Origin: Serinus canaria
Taxonomy: Eukaryota > Chordata > Aves > Passeriformes > Fringillidae
Assembly (NCBI RefSeq): GCF_022539315.1
Contig: NC_066314.1
Span: 54,497,180-54,561,179 of the forward strand
Length of the DNA stretch: 64,000 nt
Direction of reading: 5' to 3'
This document shows positions 25,746-37,600 of this stretch, piece by piece. Under the pieces are notes generated by a model. It was not told where the DNA came from. It worked only from the letters and a program-made list of their open reading frames with translations, and did not search any database. The number at the start of each line of letters is the position of its first letter. The first letter of the stretch is position 1. A program made the translations under genes and the position numbers.

Positions 25746-26215
25746 TACAGAATCACAGAATGGTTTGGGTTGGAGAGGGATCTTAAAGATCACCCAGTTC
25801 CAACCCCCTGCCATGGGCAGGGATACCTTTCACTAGCCCAGCTTGCTCAGAGCCCCATCCAGCCTTGGACACTGCTAGGTTTGGGGCAGCCACAGCTGCT
25901 TTGGGCAACCTCTGCCAGGGCCTCACCACCCTCACAGGGAAGAATTTCTTCCCAATATCCAATCTAAACCTCCTCTGTGTCAGTGTGAAGCCATTCCCCC
26001 TTGTCCTGTCACTGCAGGCCCTCGTCCAGAATCTCTCTCCATCTTTCCTGTAGGTTCCCTTCAGGCACTGGAAGGCCACAATGAGGTCACCCCAAAGCCT
26101 TCTCCAGGCTGAACAATCCCAATTCTCTCAGCCTTTCCTCCCAGCAGAGCTGCTCCATCCCTGTGATCCCCTTGGTGTCCCTGCTCTGGCCTAGCTCCAG
26201 CAGCTCCATCCCAGA
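25746..26215 (-). mobile_element. CR1 LINE, minus-strand 3' fragment
   Basis: Starts with the reverse-complement tail 'cagaatcacagaatggtttgggttgg' and continues through 'cagggcctcaccaccctcacagggaagaatttcttccc' to 'ggtgtccctgctctggcc'. Closely related to the 8384-8930 copy. Confidence 0.93.
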
Positions 26216-26780
26216 GCACTGCCTTTTGGCCTGGGATCCTTTTGCTGCATTCCTGAGCACCCCATGTGAAAAAAATTATCTCCAGTCTCTGCAGAGAATT
26301 GTTTGGAGATATTTTTTCCTGGTATGTATCCCATTCTCACTACTGTAGCCTTTTGAAAGGAAGACACAGATTGGAAAGACAGGCCCAGAATGTATCCTGG
26401 ACATTAGTCCTGCATGTGCTGGATGAGAATGCAGGAGAGTGACTTTACGTGACAGAGCTCTGCCATGGGTCTGCCAAGAGGAGTACAAATTCTTTGATTA
26501 GCATCAAAGAAGTCTGTGTTGCTCTAATTGCCAGATTAAGCACCTTTGTCAGTTTAACCATCCCCAAAAGATGCAAATCAGACTGTAACAGGATAACCAT
26601 CCCCATCACAGTCCTCTACAACTGAGACCCTGCTGAGCAGAGAATGTTACAAGAGGTCAGAGAGGAATTTTTTCCCTGCATCCACCCCAATAGGAGGATT
26701 TGTGGTGACACTGTCAGACTCAGCAGCAGCACTGCTGGTGTGTTTGATGCAGCCAAGCTTGGACAGGGTAAGAAAATGCT

Positions 26781-27071
26781 TTAAGCCCTGCTTGGCCTGT
26801 CCTTTGGAGTCAGAAAGTAGTGGTTTCTTGTTAGTTCCTTGAGAAGCTCATCACAGTATTGGGCTCTGCCCTGTCTGAAAGGGTTTGATTTTTCTAGAGG
26901 AGTTAAACCATACCTGGATCCCCACGTAAGGCCCCCATTGCCATTCACCTCAGCAATGACTCCTGCAGTGAATGTTGAGTGCTCTGCTCCCTCTGATTTT
27001 ACAATGTTAACTGGAATCAAGACCACATCTCTGGCTTGCACCGGATCCCAGCTATCCAACCAGAACAAAAT
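26781..27071 (-). other. Unrecognised open frame, possible exon
   Basis: The frame reads FWLDSWDPVQARDVVLIPVN followed by about 75 more codons with balanced, protein-like composition, unlike nearby open frames. A good donor (CAG|GTATGG) is at 26914/26913. The possible acceptor (CTAG at 27073-27072) lacks a pyrimidine tract. I do not recognise the family; it could be an exon, a pseudogene remnant or chance. Confidence 0.25.
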
Positions 27072-27232
27072 CTAGACATGTCCCACCAGCACCTTCTCTA
27101 AGCCTCTCTATACGTCCTTCTCTTTCCCACACTAGCTTTTCCAGCCTGTCTCACAACAGGATGTGGCTGCTTCATCAGTTCTACCTCCTAGGAATCAGAC
27201 ACTTTCTGATGCAGCGGAAGCTGCAGTTTTGA

Positions 27233-27660
<428 letters not shown>

Positions 27661-28030
27661 TCTCACCCTTTTTATTTTAAATAAATTAAAAAGAAAAATG
27701 TTTGCAATTTCATTTGCTGGGCCAAGCAGAGGAAAGAACAAGCACCTGAGAGGCTTTGTGTTGCCAATCAAAATATCAGTCAAATGCTGGTGTGGAACCA
27801 TCAGGGAATTCTTCACCTGCAAAACACCAAATTCCATCACATCACCAAAACAATCTCAAGATAGAAAAAAATACAAAAACGATGCAAAGAAAGTTCATTG
27901 CTTCAAGTCCAAACAGCTGAGTTTCAGGAAAAAGTCCAAACTGAAGATGTTCCTCTTTGGCATTGCTGAAAGTCCCTTTTTGTCCTGAAATAGGCTTGCA
28001 AAAATTTTGAGCTGCTAGCTCTTTCAACCC

Positions 28031-28055
28031 TTTTTTTTTTTTTTTTTTTTTTTTT
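28031..28055 (-). repeat. Internal A25 tract
   Basis: 25 T on the + strand, so a poly(A) run on the element's sense strand, ~370 bp before the 3' LTR. It separates the GC-rich gag-like part from an AT-rich tail of unknown origin (27661-28030). Confidence 0.85.
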
Positions 28056-28098
28056 GTCTGAAAGAGCAGCAGCAGAGAGGGGCCACTGAGACCCTGCG

Positions 28099-28330
28099 GT
28101 GGCCCAGGCTCTTGTGGAAGGAACAGGGACCCCAGACCCGGCTCCCAAATGGTGGCCCAGGCCCTTGTGGAAGGATCAGAGATCCCAGACCTGGCTCACA
28201 GAACGGTGGCCCAGGTCCTGATGGGGGAAGCAAAGCCCCCAAACCCAACAGGCGCTGGCCGGGCGGAGGCCCTGGCCCAGGGAACCGAGCCAAACGGCCC
28301 AGACCTGGCCCGCGGAGCGGGCTCTGTGTT
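28099..28330 (-). repeat. ~54-bp tandem repeat in gag-only element
   Basis: Copies start at 28099, 28152 and 28206 with GTGGCCCAGG (+ strand), followed by 'ccttgtggaagga' and 'cccagacc(c/t)ggctc'. A fourth, degraded copy follows to about 28330. On the sense strand the repeats encode Gly/Pro-rich peptides. Confidence 0.8.
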
Positions 28331-28749
28331 CTCTCAACCCGGCACCCTGCTGCCAACGCCTGGGCAGCACGAGTGACCGAACGCTTCATCCCCTCTGAAC
28401 TGGTGCAGACCAGCAGCTGGTGAAGAAAAGCTTTCCCAGGGATCAACACCCCAGATATGGGGGTGCTTTGTCCCCAGAGCAAGTGAGCGATCCTCACTTT
28501 CCACTGTTTCTCCTGCCTCCGCAACGCAAACGCAAAAGGTGTTTCCTCTTTCCGCCCCTCGGTACCACCCCCTGCGGGCTGGGGACCAGAGGCAGAAGGC
28601 TCAGGAGCCACCTCCCGAGCGCCGCTGGGGTGCGCAGGGGGAGTCAGGGATTCCAACCCCCAGCGGGAACCCCCAAACCAAACCCGAGTCGGCCCGTGAA
28701 AAACACTGAGTTTGAAGGCAAGCAGACGGGCTGAGCCCGCAATCAGCTG

Positions 28750-30099
28750 TCAAGCCACACCCCCCCAATGGAGGGGCAGGCCGGAATCCGAATCCCCTTC
28801 CCCTGTCCCAGCTCCCCCCGCAGGGGCAGCCTCGGAACAGCCCGAAAAGCTCGGGGGGGAATCCAGGCTGATCGCAGGGGCCGCGGCAGCCGCCGCAAGA
28901 GGCGGCGGGACCACTGGTGGCTCCGATGATGGTTCCGCTTGGTGACTCTCAACCTCAGCCCCCTCCACTGGCGCGGCAGCCGAAGGCGAGGCTGCCGCGG
29001 GGGTCGGTGGGGGCTGCAAAGCCGGAGGGAGCGCATTCCCCACCGGGCTGGGGACAGCAGCCGCGTCTTCTCCGGGTACCGGAAGCTGCAGCGCAGGTGC
29101 AGACAGCAAAGCCGGCAGAGCGGACACCGAAGGCGGCGGGACAGCCGCGGGGGGCGGCAGGGGCGCGGGGCCGGTGCCCACCGGTACCACCGAAACTGTT
29201 GTCCCACTCCGGGAGCGTCAGCGCAGTCACGAGCACTTGGTGATCACTGTTGAGTGTGTCGCCTAGCAACTCGGGCGAAGCCGTGGGAGGCGGTGCTTCT
29301 GCCACGGGAGCGCCGACAAACCCTGCTGGAGGCGATGGGTCCAGTCCGGGCTGAGGCGGTGCCTCAGGAGGGGCAGCGGGGACTGGCACCTCCTGCGGGG
29401 CGGGCAGGGGTGGGGCGCACATCTCCGGCTCAGGCAGCAGAGCCAACTCACCTCCCTCCTGAGAGCAGCGAGGGGGGGGAAGCGGTTCCGTCGGAGCATG
29501 CTCCAAAGGCGCAGAAAAAACTTTTCTTCTGCCACGGGCAAAGCTTCGCCCCCCCCCCCCCCCCACCCCGATTCGAGGGGGCTGGGAACCTGCAGGCAGC
29601 GGATTTGCACAGGTTCCCCTCTTTCCAGCTCCAGTGAGAAGGGAGACATCCCCCTACAATTCGCAATCCACTGATATGCAGATGCTTTCCGTTTCAAAAC
29701 TGGGAAGAGAGTTCTGAATGACGGATAAATCTGAGGAAATCCAAGTCCCTGGTAAAAAAGATCTCGGATAATTAATTCCATGCATTCCCAAACGTATGAA
29801 TCAAGGGCATACAGCACATCAGTGAAAAAGCCATGGTGTTTTGCCCACCTGAAAAACTCATAGAAATGTGTCTCCAGCATAGGAATTCTGTCCTCACGAC
29901 CCCATTTTTGCCAGAGGCCAGTAAGTTTCTCCTCTGAGGGAGAGAATGGAACCTCCGCCTCCGTAGGCACCCTTGTCCACATCTGAATCTGCCTTACACG
30001 CCGGGCAGCATTTTCAGGAAGGGAACTGTAAACAGTACCTTGTGACAGTGTCCTCTGGGCTTCAGCAGGCTGCTCTGCGCCGCGAAGACTCCCGGACAT
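28750..30099 (-). pseudogene. gag: Gag-like ORF: matrix-like region plus Pro/Ala-rich tail
   Basis: The first ATG on the sense strand is at 30099. About 170 codons follow with the composition of a retroviral matrix domain (Trp/Phe-rich helical stretches such as FYEFFRWAKHHGFF). The frame then meets a 16-G run (29564-29549 on the sense strand). Beyond it, the Pro/Ala/Glu-rich reading continues in a different frame (29566-28955), and a further Pro/Ala-rich frame covers 29190-28750. I see no capsid major homology region and no CCHC knuckles, so this is at most a matrix-plus-linker protein. The family is not identified. The frame changes may be real mutations or homopolymer sequencing errors. Confidence 0.6.
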
Positions 30100-30397
30100 C
30101 TTGTCTTGGAGACTTTTCAAAAGGTTCTCTCTGTGGCCAGCCTTGGCTGTGAACTCTGTCCAATTTCAGGATCTTTGGTTCTTCAGCTCCTGGCTAGAAG
30201 CCACTTCTGTGGTCACTTGTGTAGGTGACCATCAATGCCAAACACTTGGGGTTTTACCCAAATGTAGCAATGCTCCTCTGGGCTTACCAAATGAAGAATT
30301 CTTCTTCACTCAGGGTCCAATTGTGGTGATTTCTTCACTCGAGGCACCATCTGTCAGTTCTGTCCTCGATGTTCACCTTTCATGGTGATGTCCCTTT

Positions 30398-30415
30398 TTT
30401 CACTCAGGGTCACCA
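30398..30415 (-). other. Candidate primer binding site
   Basis: Two bases after the 5' LTR end the sense strand reads TGGTGACCCTGAGTG. The first nine bases agree with the tRNA-Trp primer complement, after which the match weakens. Confidence 0.5.
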
Positions 30416-30417
30416 TA

Positions 30418-30805
30418 TGTGGTCTTGTCCACAAGGGTCACAGGATGAGGGAAGAGACAAGAAAGTTGACTCCGTGTTTCAGAAGGCTTGATTTATTAAT
30501 ATATGATAGATAATATATTAAAACTATACTAAAAGAATAGAGAGAAGGATTTCACTAGAAGGCTAAGCTAAGAATAGAATAGGAATGAATAATCAAAGTC
30601 TTGTCTCAGACCGAGACCGGCCGGACAGGCGAACTGTGATTGGCTCTTAATTGGAAACAGCCTGATGAGGCCAATCACAGATTCCCCCTGTTGCATTCCA
30701 CAGCAGCAGATCAGAATTGTTTACAGTTTGTTCCTGAGGCCTCTCAGTTTCTCAGGAGGGGAAAAATCCTAAGGAAAGGATTTTTCATAAAACATGTCTG
30801 TGACA
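30418..30805 (-). repeat. 5' LTR of gag-only element
   Basis: 388 bp, near-identical to 27272-27660. It starts TGTCACAGACATG on the sense strand at 30805 and ends CCACA at 30418. Confidence 0.9.
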
Positions 30806-30811
30806 ACTCAC
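30806..30811. repeat. Target-site duplication, right
   Basis: ACTCAC, identical to 27266-27271. Confidence 0.9.
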
Positions 30812-31407
30812 TGCTCCAATTTTTATGCACGTGGTTCTATTCACTGAACTCCCACTGAAACCTAAAAGAAAGATTTTCTATGTACCTAAACTCTACTCCC
30901 TTTATTCCTCTCAAAGATAGTTCCTTCTCCTAGCAATTGATTTCCAGAAAAGCAGAGATTTAGGAGCTGTTTCTTATAAACTAGCAACAGTTTGAGTATC
31001 CTCTAGTGGCACAAAATGGGATTTCAGTCACTAAACCTTGTATGTCGGTAAAATCTCCCACCCTTCCCATATCAGCAAATATCATACCCTTCCCTGAATT
31101 TGTTTTGATGTGCTCCCTAGCATCCCCTACAATCCCAAATTCGGGATAACTTCAGCTGTGGTAGCCACAAAAAAAAGAAAAAAGAGCCTTTTGACACAAG
31201 GTGTGTTAAGACACAAAGGCTCTCTGCTTTCTTGCTCTATAGAAGCCTCAACCACGCTCGTGTTTGAGACTTTTAACAAGAACATTTGTGTTCAAACAGC
31301 TGTGTGAGCATGGGGCAAAGACTTGTCACACACCATAACAAAGGCATCTGCTGCTACTGCTACTGCCCTGGCACCAGTGTCAGAGCAGGGCTTTGGTCAC
31401 AGATTTA
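30812..31407. other. Gene-free interval
   Basis: Nothing recognised except a weak CTCF-like core (CTCTAGTGGC) near 31011. Confidence 0.4.
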
Positions 31408-31545
31408 GAGAATCACAGAATCAGCCAAGATAGAAAAGACCTTGGAGATCATCATCTCCAACCTATGACCTAACACTACCTTATCAACTAAACCATGCCA
31501 CAAGTGTCACATCCAGCCTTTTTTAAACACCTGGTCCATGGAGTC
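31408..31545 (-). mobile_element. CR1 LINE, diverged minus-strand tail
   Basis: 'gagaatcacagaatcagccaagatagaaaagacc' and 'ccaacctatgacctaacactacc' match an older CR1 subtype tail in reverse complement. Confidence 0.8.
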
Positions 31546-32389
31546 ATCCCATCCTTTGCTGATAAGAGGAGCAAAGACTTTAGTGAAAAGAAGCAGAAGA
31601 GCACCTGCTGCCAAATCTCTAAGATACACACCTGTCTATAAGATGGCATCATATCTAATAATGAAAAAGAGCTGACAGTATAACAGTACTGTCATTATTT
31701 TATTTTATTTTAATACATACCACCAAGATTAACACATATTTTAGAATTTCATTATGCCATATGATAGAATACTTCCAGTTTGAAAAAAAAAGGAGGAATT
31801 TTTTAGTTTCCTTTTGGAGAAATTTTAGGTGGCACTGCTCTGCCATGAGAAGCTTGGTGGCAAATCATGGTGGAACAGCTCTTGTCCCTCTGCAGTTCTG
31901 TGCACTTCACATATGGAGAACATTCCTGCATTTCCTTGTCCACAGAGAGCTTTCAGTCACCCAAAAGCATCTGCTTTAGTGTTGGCAAAGTCAGCTCTGT
32001 TATAACCCAGGTTCGTGAGGTTGAGTGGAAAAGGAGAACCTTTCTTTAGCTCTTTTTTTGTGTCATCCTGTAACCTTTAAATTGGATCAGCCCTCTGCTA
32101 TTGAATTCAACAGGAGATTTCATAGAGGTTTCTTATGAGACTCATTGTCGGGGGGGGGCACATCTGCCATCAATTTTAAAGCCAGGAAAGATTGCTATGA
32201 TCATATATTGTACTTAGAAAAGGGAGTTGTGGAATCTCATTTGGTGGCAGAGCAGCTCTGTAAGGCAGCCAGGAATTCTCCCAGTGTCAGCCTTCCACCT
32301 TCCCTGTCCTCTAAATGTGCAAGTTAGTATCCACGAGTTAAAATCCACTTTTCACCGAGTTAAAATTGGCTGGATGGTCAGTCCCAGGG
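31546..32389. other. Gene-free interval
   Basis: AT-rich, with a G9 run near 32151-32159. No gene or repeat is recognised. Confidence 0.4.
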
Positions 32390-33392
32390 AGTGGTGATTA
32401 ATGGAGTTATATCCAGGTGGTAGCCAGTACATCCAGAGGGGTTCCCAGGGCTCAGTGTTTGGGACAGTTCTCTTTAAATGACAACCTGGACAAGAGGATT
32501 GAGCGCACCCTCAGTCATTTCTCAGATGACACCCAGCTGGGTGGGAGTGTGGATCTGCTGGATGACAGAAAGGCTTTGCAGAAGGACCCGGACAGGCTGG
32601 ATCCATGGGCCCAGGCCAGTGGTCTGAGATTCCACAAGGCCAAGGGCCCCACCCTGCCTGGGGTCACACCAACCCCCTGCAGCTCCAGGCTGGGGTAGAG
32701 GGGCTGGAAAGCTGGGAAAGGCCCTGGGGGTGCTGGGGACAGCAGCTGGACAGGAGCCAGGTGTGCCCAGGGGGGCAGGAGGCCAATGGCGCCTGGACTG
32801 TGCCAGCCATGGTGTGGCAGCAGGGCCAGGGCAGTGACTGTCCCCTGGGCTGGCACTGCTGGGGCCACACCTCAGATCCTGGGGCACTTCTGGGAACCTC
32901 AGGACAAGAAAGGCATGGAGGGGCTGGAGCTTGTCCAGAGAAGGGAAGGGAGCTGGGGAAGGGGCTGGAGCACCAGGAGGGGCTGAGGGAGCTGAGGGGG
33001 GGCTCATCCTGGAGAAAAGGAGGCTCAGGGGGCCCTTCTGGCTCTGCACAACTCCCTGACAGGAGGGGGCAGCTGGGGGGATCAGGCTCTGCTCCCAGGG
33101 AACAAGGGACAGGATGAGAGGAAACAGCCTCAAGCTGTGCCAGGGGAGGGTCAGGTTAGACATCAGGAGGAATTTCTTCATGGAAAGGTGCTCAGCCACT
33201 GGAATTGGCTGCCCAGAGAGGACAGGGAGTCCCCATCCCTGGAGGTGTTCAAGAAATGACTGCACATGGCACTCAGTGCTCTGGGCTGGGTGACAAGGTG
33301 GTGGTGTTTGGTGACAGGTTGGACTCGATGATCCTAAAGGTCTTTTCCAACCTGAATGATTCTGTTATTCAGTGATTCTATGATTCTAAGGT
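32390..33392 (+). mobile_element. CR1 LINE, ~1 kb, retaining RT C-terminal part
   Basis: The longest CR1 here. The 5' part (32417-32698) still reads as the C-terminal portion of the CR1 reverse transcriptase: FSLNDNLDKRIE, then HFSDDTQLGG (the catalytic DD-bearing motif) and DRLDPWAQASGLRFHKAK. Downstream comes the CR1 3' region with 'ctggagaaaaggaggctcagggggcc' and 'catcaggaggaatttcttcatgg', and the tail 'cagtgattctatgattctaagg'. The 170- and 247-codon frames inside are not host genes. Confidence 0.93.
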
Positions 33393-33593
33393 ACCCTAAT
33401 GGACTAACCTCAGCAGGCAAACACCCCACACTTCCATCAGCAAAGGAAGAGAGAAAAATCTAGAGACTGTCCTTGAGGCAGAGTGTGTAGGGGCAAGTGT
33501 TCACGCACCTGAAACAGCACTGCAGAAGGAAAGAAAAAAAAAAAAAGATAAAAGATAATCAAGCTTTGGAACAGCTTATTCCTGAATGGATCC

Positions 33594-33608
33594 CGCGCCC
33601 TCTGCTGG
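33594..33608 (-). promoter_or_regulatory. CTCF-like binding motif
   Basis: The minus strand reads CCAGCAGAGGGCGCG, an excellent fit to the CTCF core consensus, in an otherwise CpG-poor stretch. Occupancy cannot be judged from sequence. Confidence 0.6.
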
Positions 33609-34039
33609 AGCGCTGTGCTCATCCCAGGCCGGCCAGGGAGGAGAGAACGGAATACAGGTGTGCCGTGGAAGGGTCAGAGCTGGGAACATGCAGGGGCCAG
33701 TTAGGAGGGAGAAAGCTCGAAGGATATAATGCAATGTAAAGGCTATTAATGAGGGGAAAAGGAATCACTACACAATAGGTGATGAGGGGGGAACTTGCTC
33801 CCTGCAGGGTACCCAAAGAGGGATTGATGGACAAAGGGATTTGGGGCTGTCTCAGCTCACTTCACAGCAAAGACCAGACCCCAAAATTTGGACACTACAG
33901 CAGAGGAGAATTTGGAATGTCAGGTTTACTAAAACATCATCAGAAATCTTTGGCATGCCTGAGAACCATGCCAATCTTTTCTGCAAGCACAGGTGAAATC
34001 AGTGATATGGATGAAGGGCACTGCCTGCACAGCCTCTGA

Positions 34040-34044
34040 GGAGG
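34040..34044. repeat. TSD of solo LTR, left
   Basis: GGAGG, repeated at 34694-34698. Confidence 0.75.
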
Positions 34045-34693
34045 TGTCCTAGAGTGACTATTATCCCCATTCGTGTGTATGTAATTTATGCTGGATATTA
34101 TGTTCTGTGCCTTTAAGACTGGCAGAGTGAAGGTTTTGTTTTGGGCCTCCTATCAGCTACTCAGCGGGACATACAGATAGCACCAGTGCATGTTGCGGCT
34201 TCTCTGCTTTTTTGTCCAGCTTTATGTTCTCGCTCTTGCTTCTGCTTCGCTTCTGCTTTGCTTGCTCTTCCTTCTTTCCCCCCTTCTCATTAGTTACTTT
34301 GGCCAAACAGTCAAAATTTCTTTCTGGACTGTTCCCCCCACCCCGTCAGACCTGCTGATTGCTCTGGACTGAGATTCAGAACACCGAGAGAGAGTTTACA
34401 CCTTGTGACTGCAGCAGCTGCCTCAGCACCGGAGGGACTGACAACAACAAACCCCCAGGAGAGACTTTTCTGAATTTGTCATCTTTCTCAGAGCAGTAGA
34501 AGAGTGGTGTCATTCGGTATTGTTCATTGTGTGTGCTGGGGGGGGGGTGGTGCTGTGATTGTCAAATAAACAGGTTCTTTCCACCTCTCTCCAAGGAATT
34601 CTTCCCGAACCAATTGGGGAAGGGGCCTGTGGGTTTGCTTTTGGAGAAGCCCTTTTCGGGGATTCTCTCCTAAATTTGCCCTAAACCAGGACA
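34045..34693 (+). mobile_element. Solo LTR, ERVL-type, 649 bp
   Basis: Starts TGTCCTAGAGTGAC and ends CCAGGACA, with matching 5-bp flanks GGAGG. A poly(A) signal (AATAAA in 'caaataaacagg') lies near 34565, setting the + orientation. No internal sequence follows, so it is probably the product of LTR-LTR recombination. A pyrimidine-rich stretch (~34195-34290) and a G9 run (~34540) are internal. The 5-bp TSD agrees with class III (ERVL) elements. Confidence 0.82.
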
Positions 34694-34698
34694 GGAGG
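34694..34698. repeat. TSD of solo LTR, right
   Basis: GGAGG, matching 34040-34044. Confidence 0.75.
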
Positions 34699-37600
34699 GT
34701 TCCATCTCCACCTGTGCTGCTCAACTCACTGCAGCCACTTTCCCAGAAAGTTCCATTATGTCCTCTGATGTCCCAACAACAACACTGTGCAGCAGATGTA
34801 AGGCAAGCTATCCTTGCAAACTTCTCCAGGCCTCTGGCTTCAGGGATACTCAGAGGAGGGGCAGATTAGCAGATGCTGGAATGGCCATCCCTACTTCTAG
34901 GGATGCACAGGACAAAGGTATCACTGAGACTCAGCCCTTTACAGCCCTTTACCTCTGACACCTGGGGCTGCCTCCAGTCTAGAACTGCAGCTTGGTCAGG
35001 AGTGTGGGTGGATGAAAAGCCCTGGGAGCTTTCTTCCCTCCTTCTGTGATGCCCAGGTTTGATTCCTACATGGACATATACCAGAATGGCGAGACTGTAT
35101 GGGGTGTGCAGAGCAATCAGAAGTTACTAAGTGAGCAGCTGCAGGAGGCAAACAGCACCTGGTTGATTTGGAAGGAGCTACGGATACACATCCATATATA
35201 CAAGTTTAGGATAGGAAGTGACTTCCTGAAACACAGTATCAAAATCTACTGGAAAGGGTGAATTTTTCCAGTAATAAACAAGGAAATGATTCCTCTATGA
35301 GTATGCAAATTGCTACTCAGCAAATGGCCGGGGCTCTGGGGAACTGTTAATGAGCACAAAATCAATTCCCAGACAGTTTGTCTGCTCCACTGAAAGGAGC
35401 AAACACAGCAGCCACACTGGCTTGGATTGGTCTGGGGTATAGAATATAATTTCCCTCTTTGGAAAGAGAGAGTGCTGTGCAGATCTGATGGTTTCACCAA
35501 GAACCTCAGCACTTCACACAGATTTGACCAGGTCACAAAGAGAAATAGACACACATTTCTCTGGTGAGAACTTCATCTCTTCCTTATTCATGAGCTTCAG
35601 ACTCTCACTCTTGTGACTACTTGCTCCTTTTCCAGGAATGGATGTCTGCTGCCTGCAATAAATTTGAAAATTAGGGATGAACTCTACACGGTGCAGCCAA
35701 TGTCCATTGAGCTATGGTTCAAGACTCTTTAAGGGTCTGTGGACAAGTTTTAAGGAGTCCAAAAAGGTCACTAAGAAAAAATATTTGGTTGTCAGCAAGC
35801 TGGTATTTACTGTACTGCTATTCTCATCCCCAGAAACAATATCTAGAGTATCTGCAAATAAAAGACTGGGAAACAGTTATTTTACTCCATCAGAGCTTGG
35901 GAGAAGTCAGATCTAGATCTCTTCAAAGGGTCAAAGCTATATAATACCAGCTAATACCATTAACTGTAAAAGCTGAACTGATTTTGATCTAGGCATAAGT
36001 TTTCTGTTTCTGCCAAACTTCTGCATGAATATTGAAGTCAGAAGAATGACCACAAGCAGACCACCTAAACCTAGAAGCTCACTGTTTCCCATTTTTAACT
36101 ATTTCAGGATCTTTTCTTTTGATCCCATGAGTGGACATTTCACTCTAAAACCTTCTGACCTAACCAAGGAGATGCCATTACCACTGTTTGTTTATCTCTC
36201 CAAAGAAATCAGTGTCCTAAAGTAAAACCTTCCATAATGTAAATTATGGTGACTTTTATGAAGGACATTTTTCGTATTTTTCAGGCATTCATTGACTCAA
36301 TTCCTTGTTATACAATTAATTGTCCTTCTACAGAAGTTAAATTTACCAGACTGCAGTACCTTTGTGTTTTACTTAATAAAACTCAAAAGGAGGAGATGTG
36401 GTGGTTATAGGGAGATAAAGGGGTTTGCATCATGGTAACCCAAATCTGATTGATTTTTTGGGGTGAAAAGATGATTTATGTGATATTGCCTGGACACTGT
36501 CCATCTACCTGTAGTTGTGAGCAATCTCGATTCTACACACATTGCTGCAGGTTTGGAGCACTGCTGGTGAAGCCTGACAGTGATGGGGTCTGTAATGATG
36601 GGATCCACAACACAGCTCTTCGGTGGCATTTGTGCCACTCACTTTAGTGCAGTGGGGTTTGGGACAGCAACTTCCCTCCAGAGGGGAGTGAAGAATCATC
36701 TGGGCTGGATGAAGAAGGGAAAGAGATGAAGTAAAGCAAGCAAGTGTAGTTTGAAATGTGACAGCTGAGAGAACAAAAGACTTTGTACAACAAGGAAAAT
36801 ATGTGGATTAACTCAAATGTGCAAATGTGTCCAAAGCAATGAGGGCGTTGGGTGAGGGACAGGGAGCAGATAAGCACATGTAACAATGCTGCTACAGAGG
36901 TGGGGAAGAAGAAAAAAGAAAACAAATCTGTGTGTGAACCAATGCTCTTCAGCAAGACACAGAGTCCTGCATCCAGTGGGAAAACAAGGCTTTTTCCTTG
37001 ACTGGTGCCCCCTTGCTCTTTTCCAGCGTGACTGTGAGGCAGACACATGGGCTGTGTGGCTCCTGAGTCCAGAAGCAAGCAAAAGCTGAGTGAGGAGTAA
37101 TTTGGAGATTGCCACTGAGCATTCCCACATGTCCTGCCCACGATAGAGCAGGACAGGTCTCGTGGAAGGTGGAAACACTCTGTGGAGTGCCTAAGTTGTG
37201 TCTGTTTAGTCTTGGTATCCAACCAGACACAGGATGTGGGAGATGCAAAAGCATCTTCACTAATGTCGTTTTTCCTTGAGCAAGAGCTGGAATGGACTCA
37301 GATACATCCCTTACCAACACTACAATGATCTCCAGCCAGGAGATCACTCCAGCCTGATGGCAGGCAGAGATGTCCTGTGCAGCACAGAGGGACCACCCCT
37401 GCAGAACCAGCAGGGGAACATGCCAAATTATCTTCACATCTTTCCCTGTGGGAGGAGTTCAGTGCAGCACTATAGCACCCACCTCAAGGAAGGTGAAATT
37501 CTGCAAGGGGATGTGGACTGTCCCAAAAAAGCTGCACACCTATATTAACTCCACATCAAACATTAAATACGAACACAGTAAAATCCAAGAGGGCAACCAG

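Noticed and set aside
28024..28656. 210-codon minus-strand frame in the gag-only element
   Set aside because: It reads through the 54-bp tandem repeat and into the A25 tract; no domain, so probably compositional.
31003..31022. Second CTCF-like motif (CTCTAGTGGC)
   Set aside because: Only the central core matches; the GGC flank of the consensus is missing.
32522..33265. 247-codon minus-strand and 170-codon plus-strand open frames
   Set aside because: Both lie in the 3' region of a CR1 LINE; the GC-rich CR1 sequence keeps several frames open. Only the RT portion at 32417-32698 is meaningful.
36385..36410. Polypurine tract followed by TGTGG, resembling an ERV 3' end
   Set aside because: No LTR terminus, poly(A) signal, second LTR or retroviral frame could be found around it.
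36644..37222. 192-codon minus-strand open frame
   Set aside because: No recognisable domain, low-complexity Ser/Leu-rich segments and no splice context; overlaps other equally long frames.
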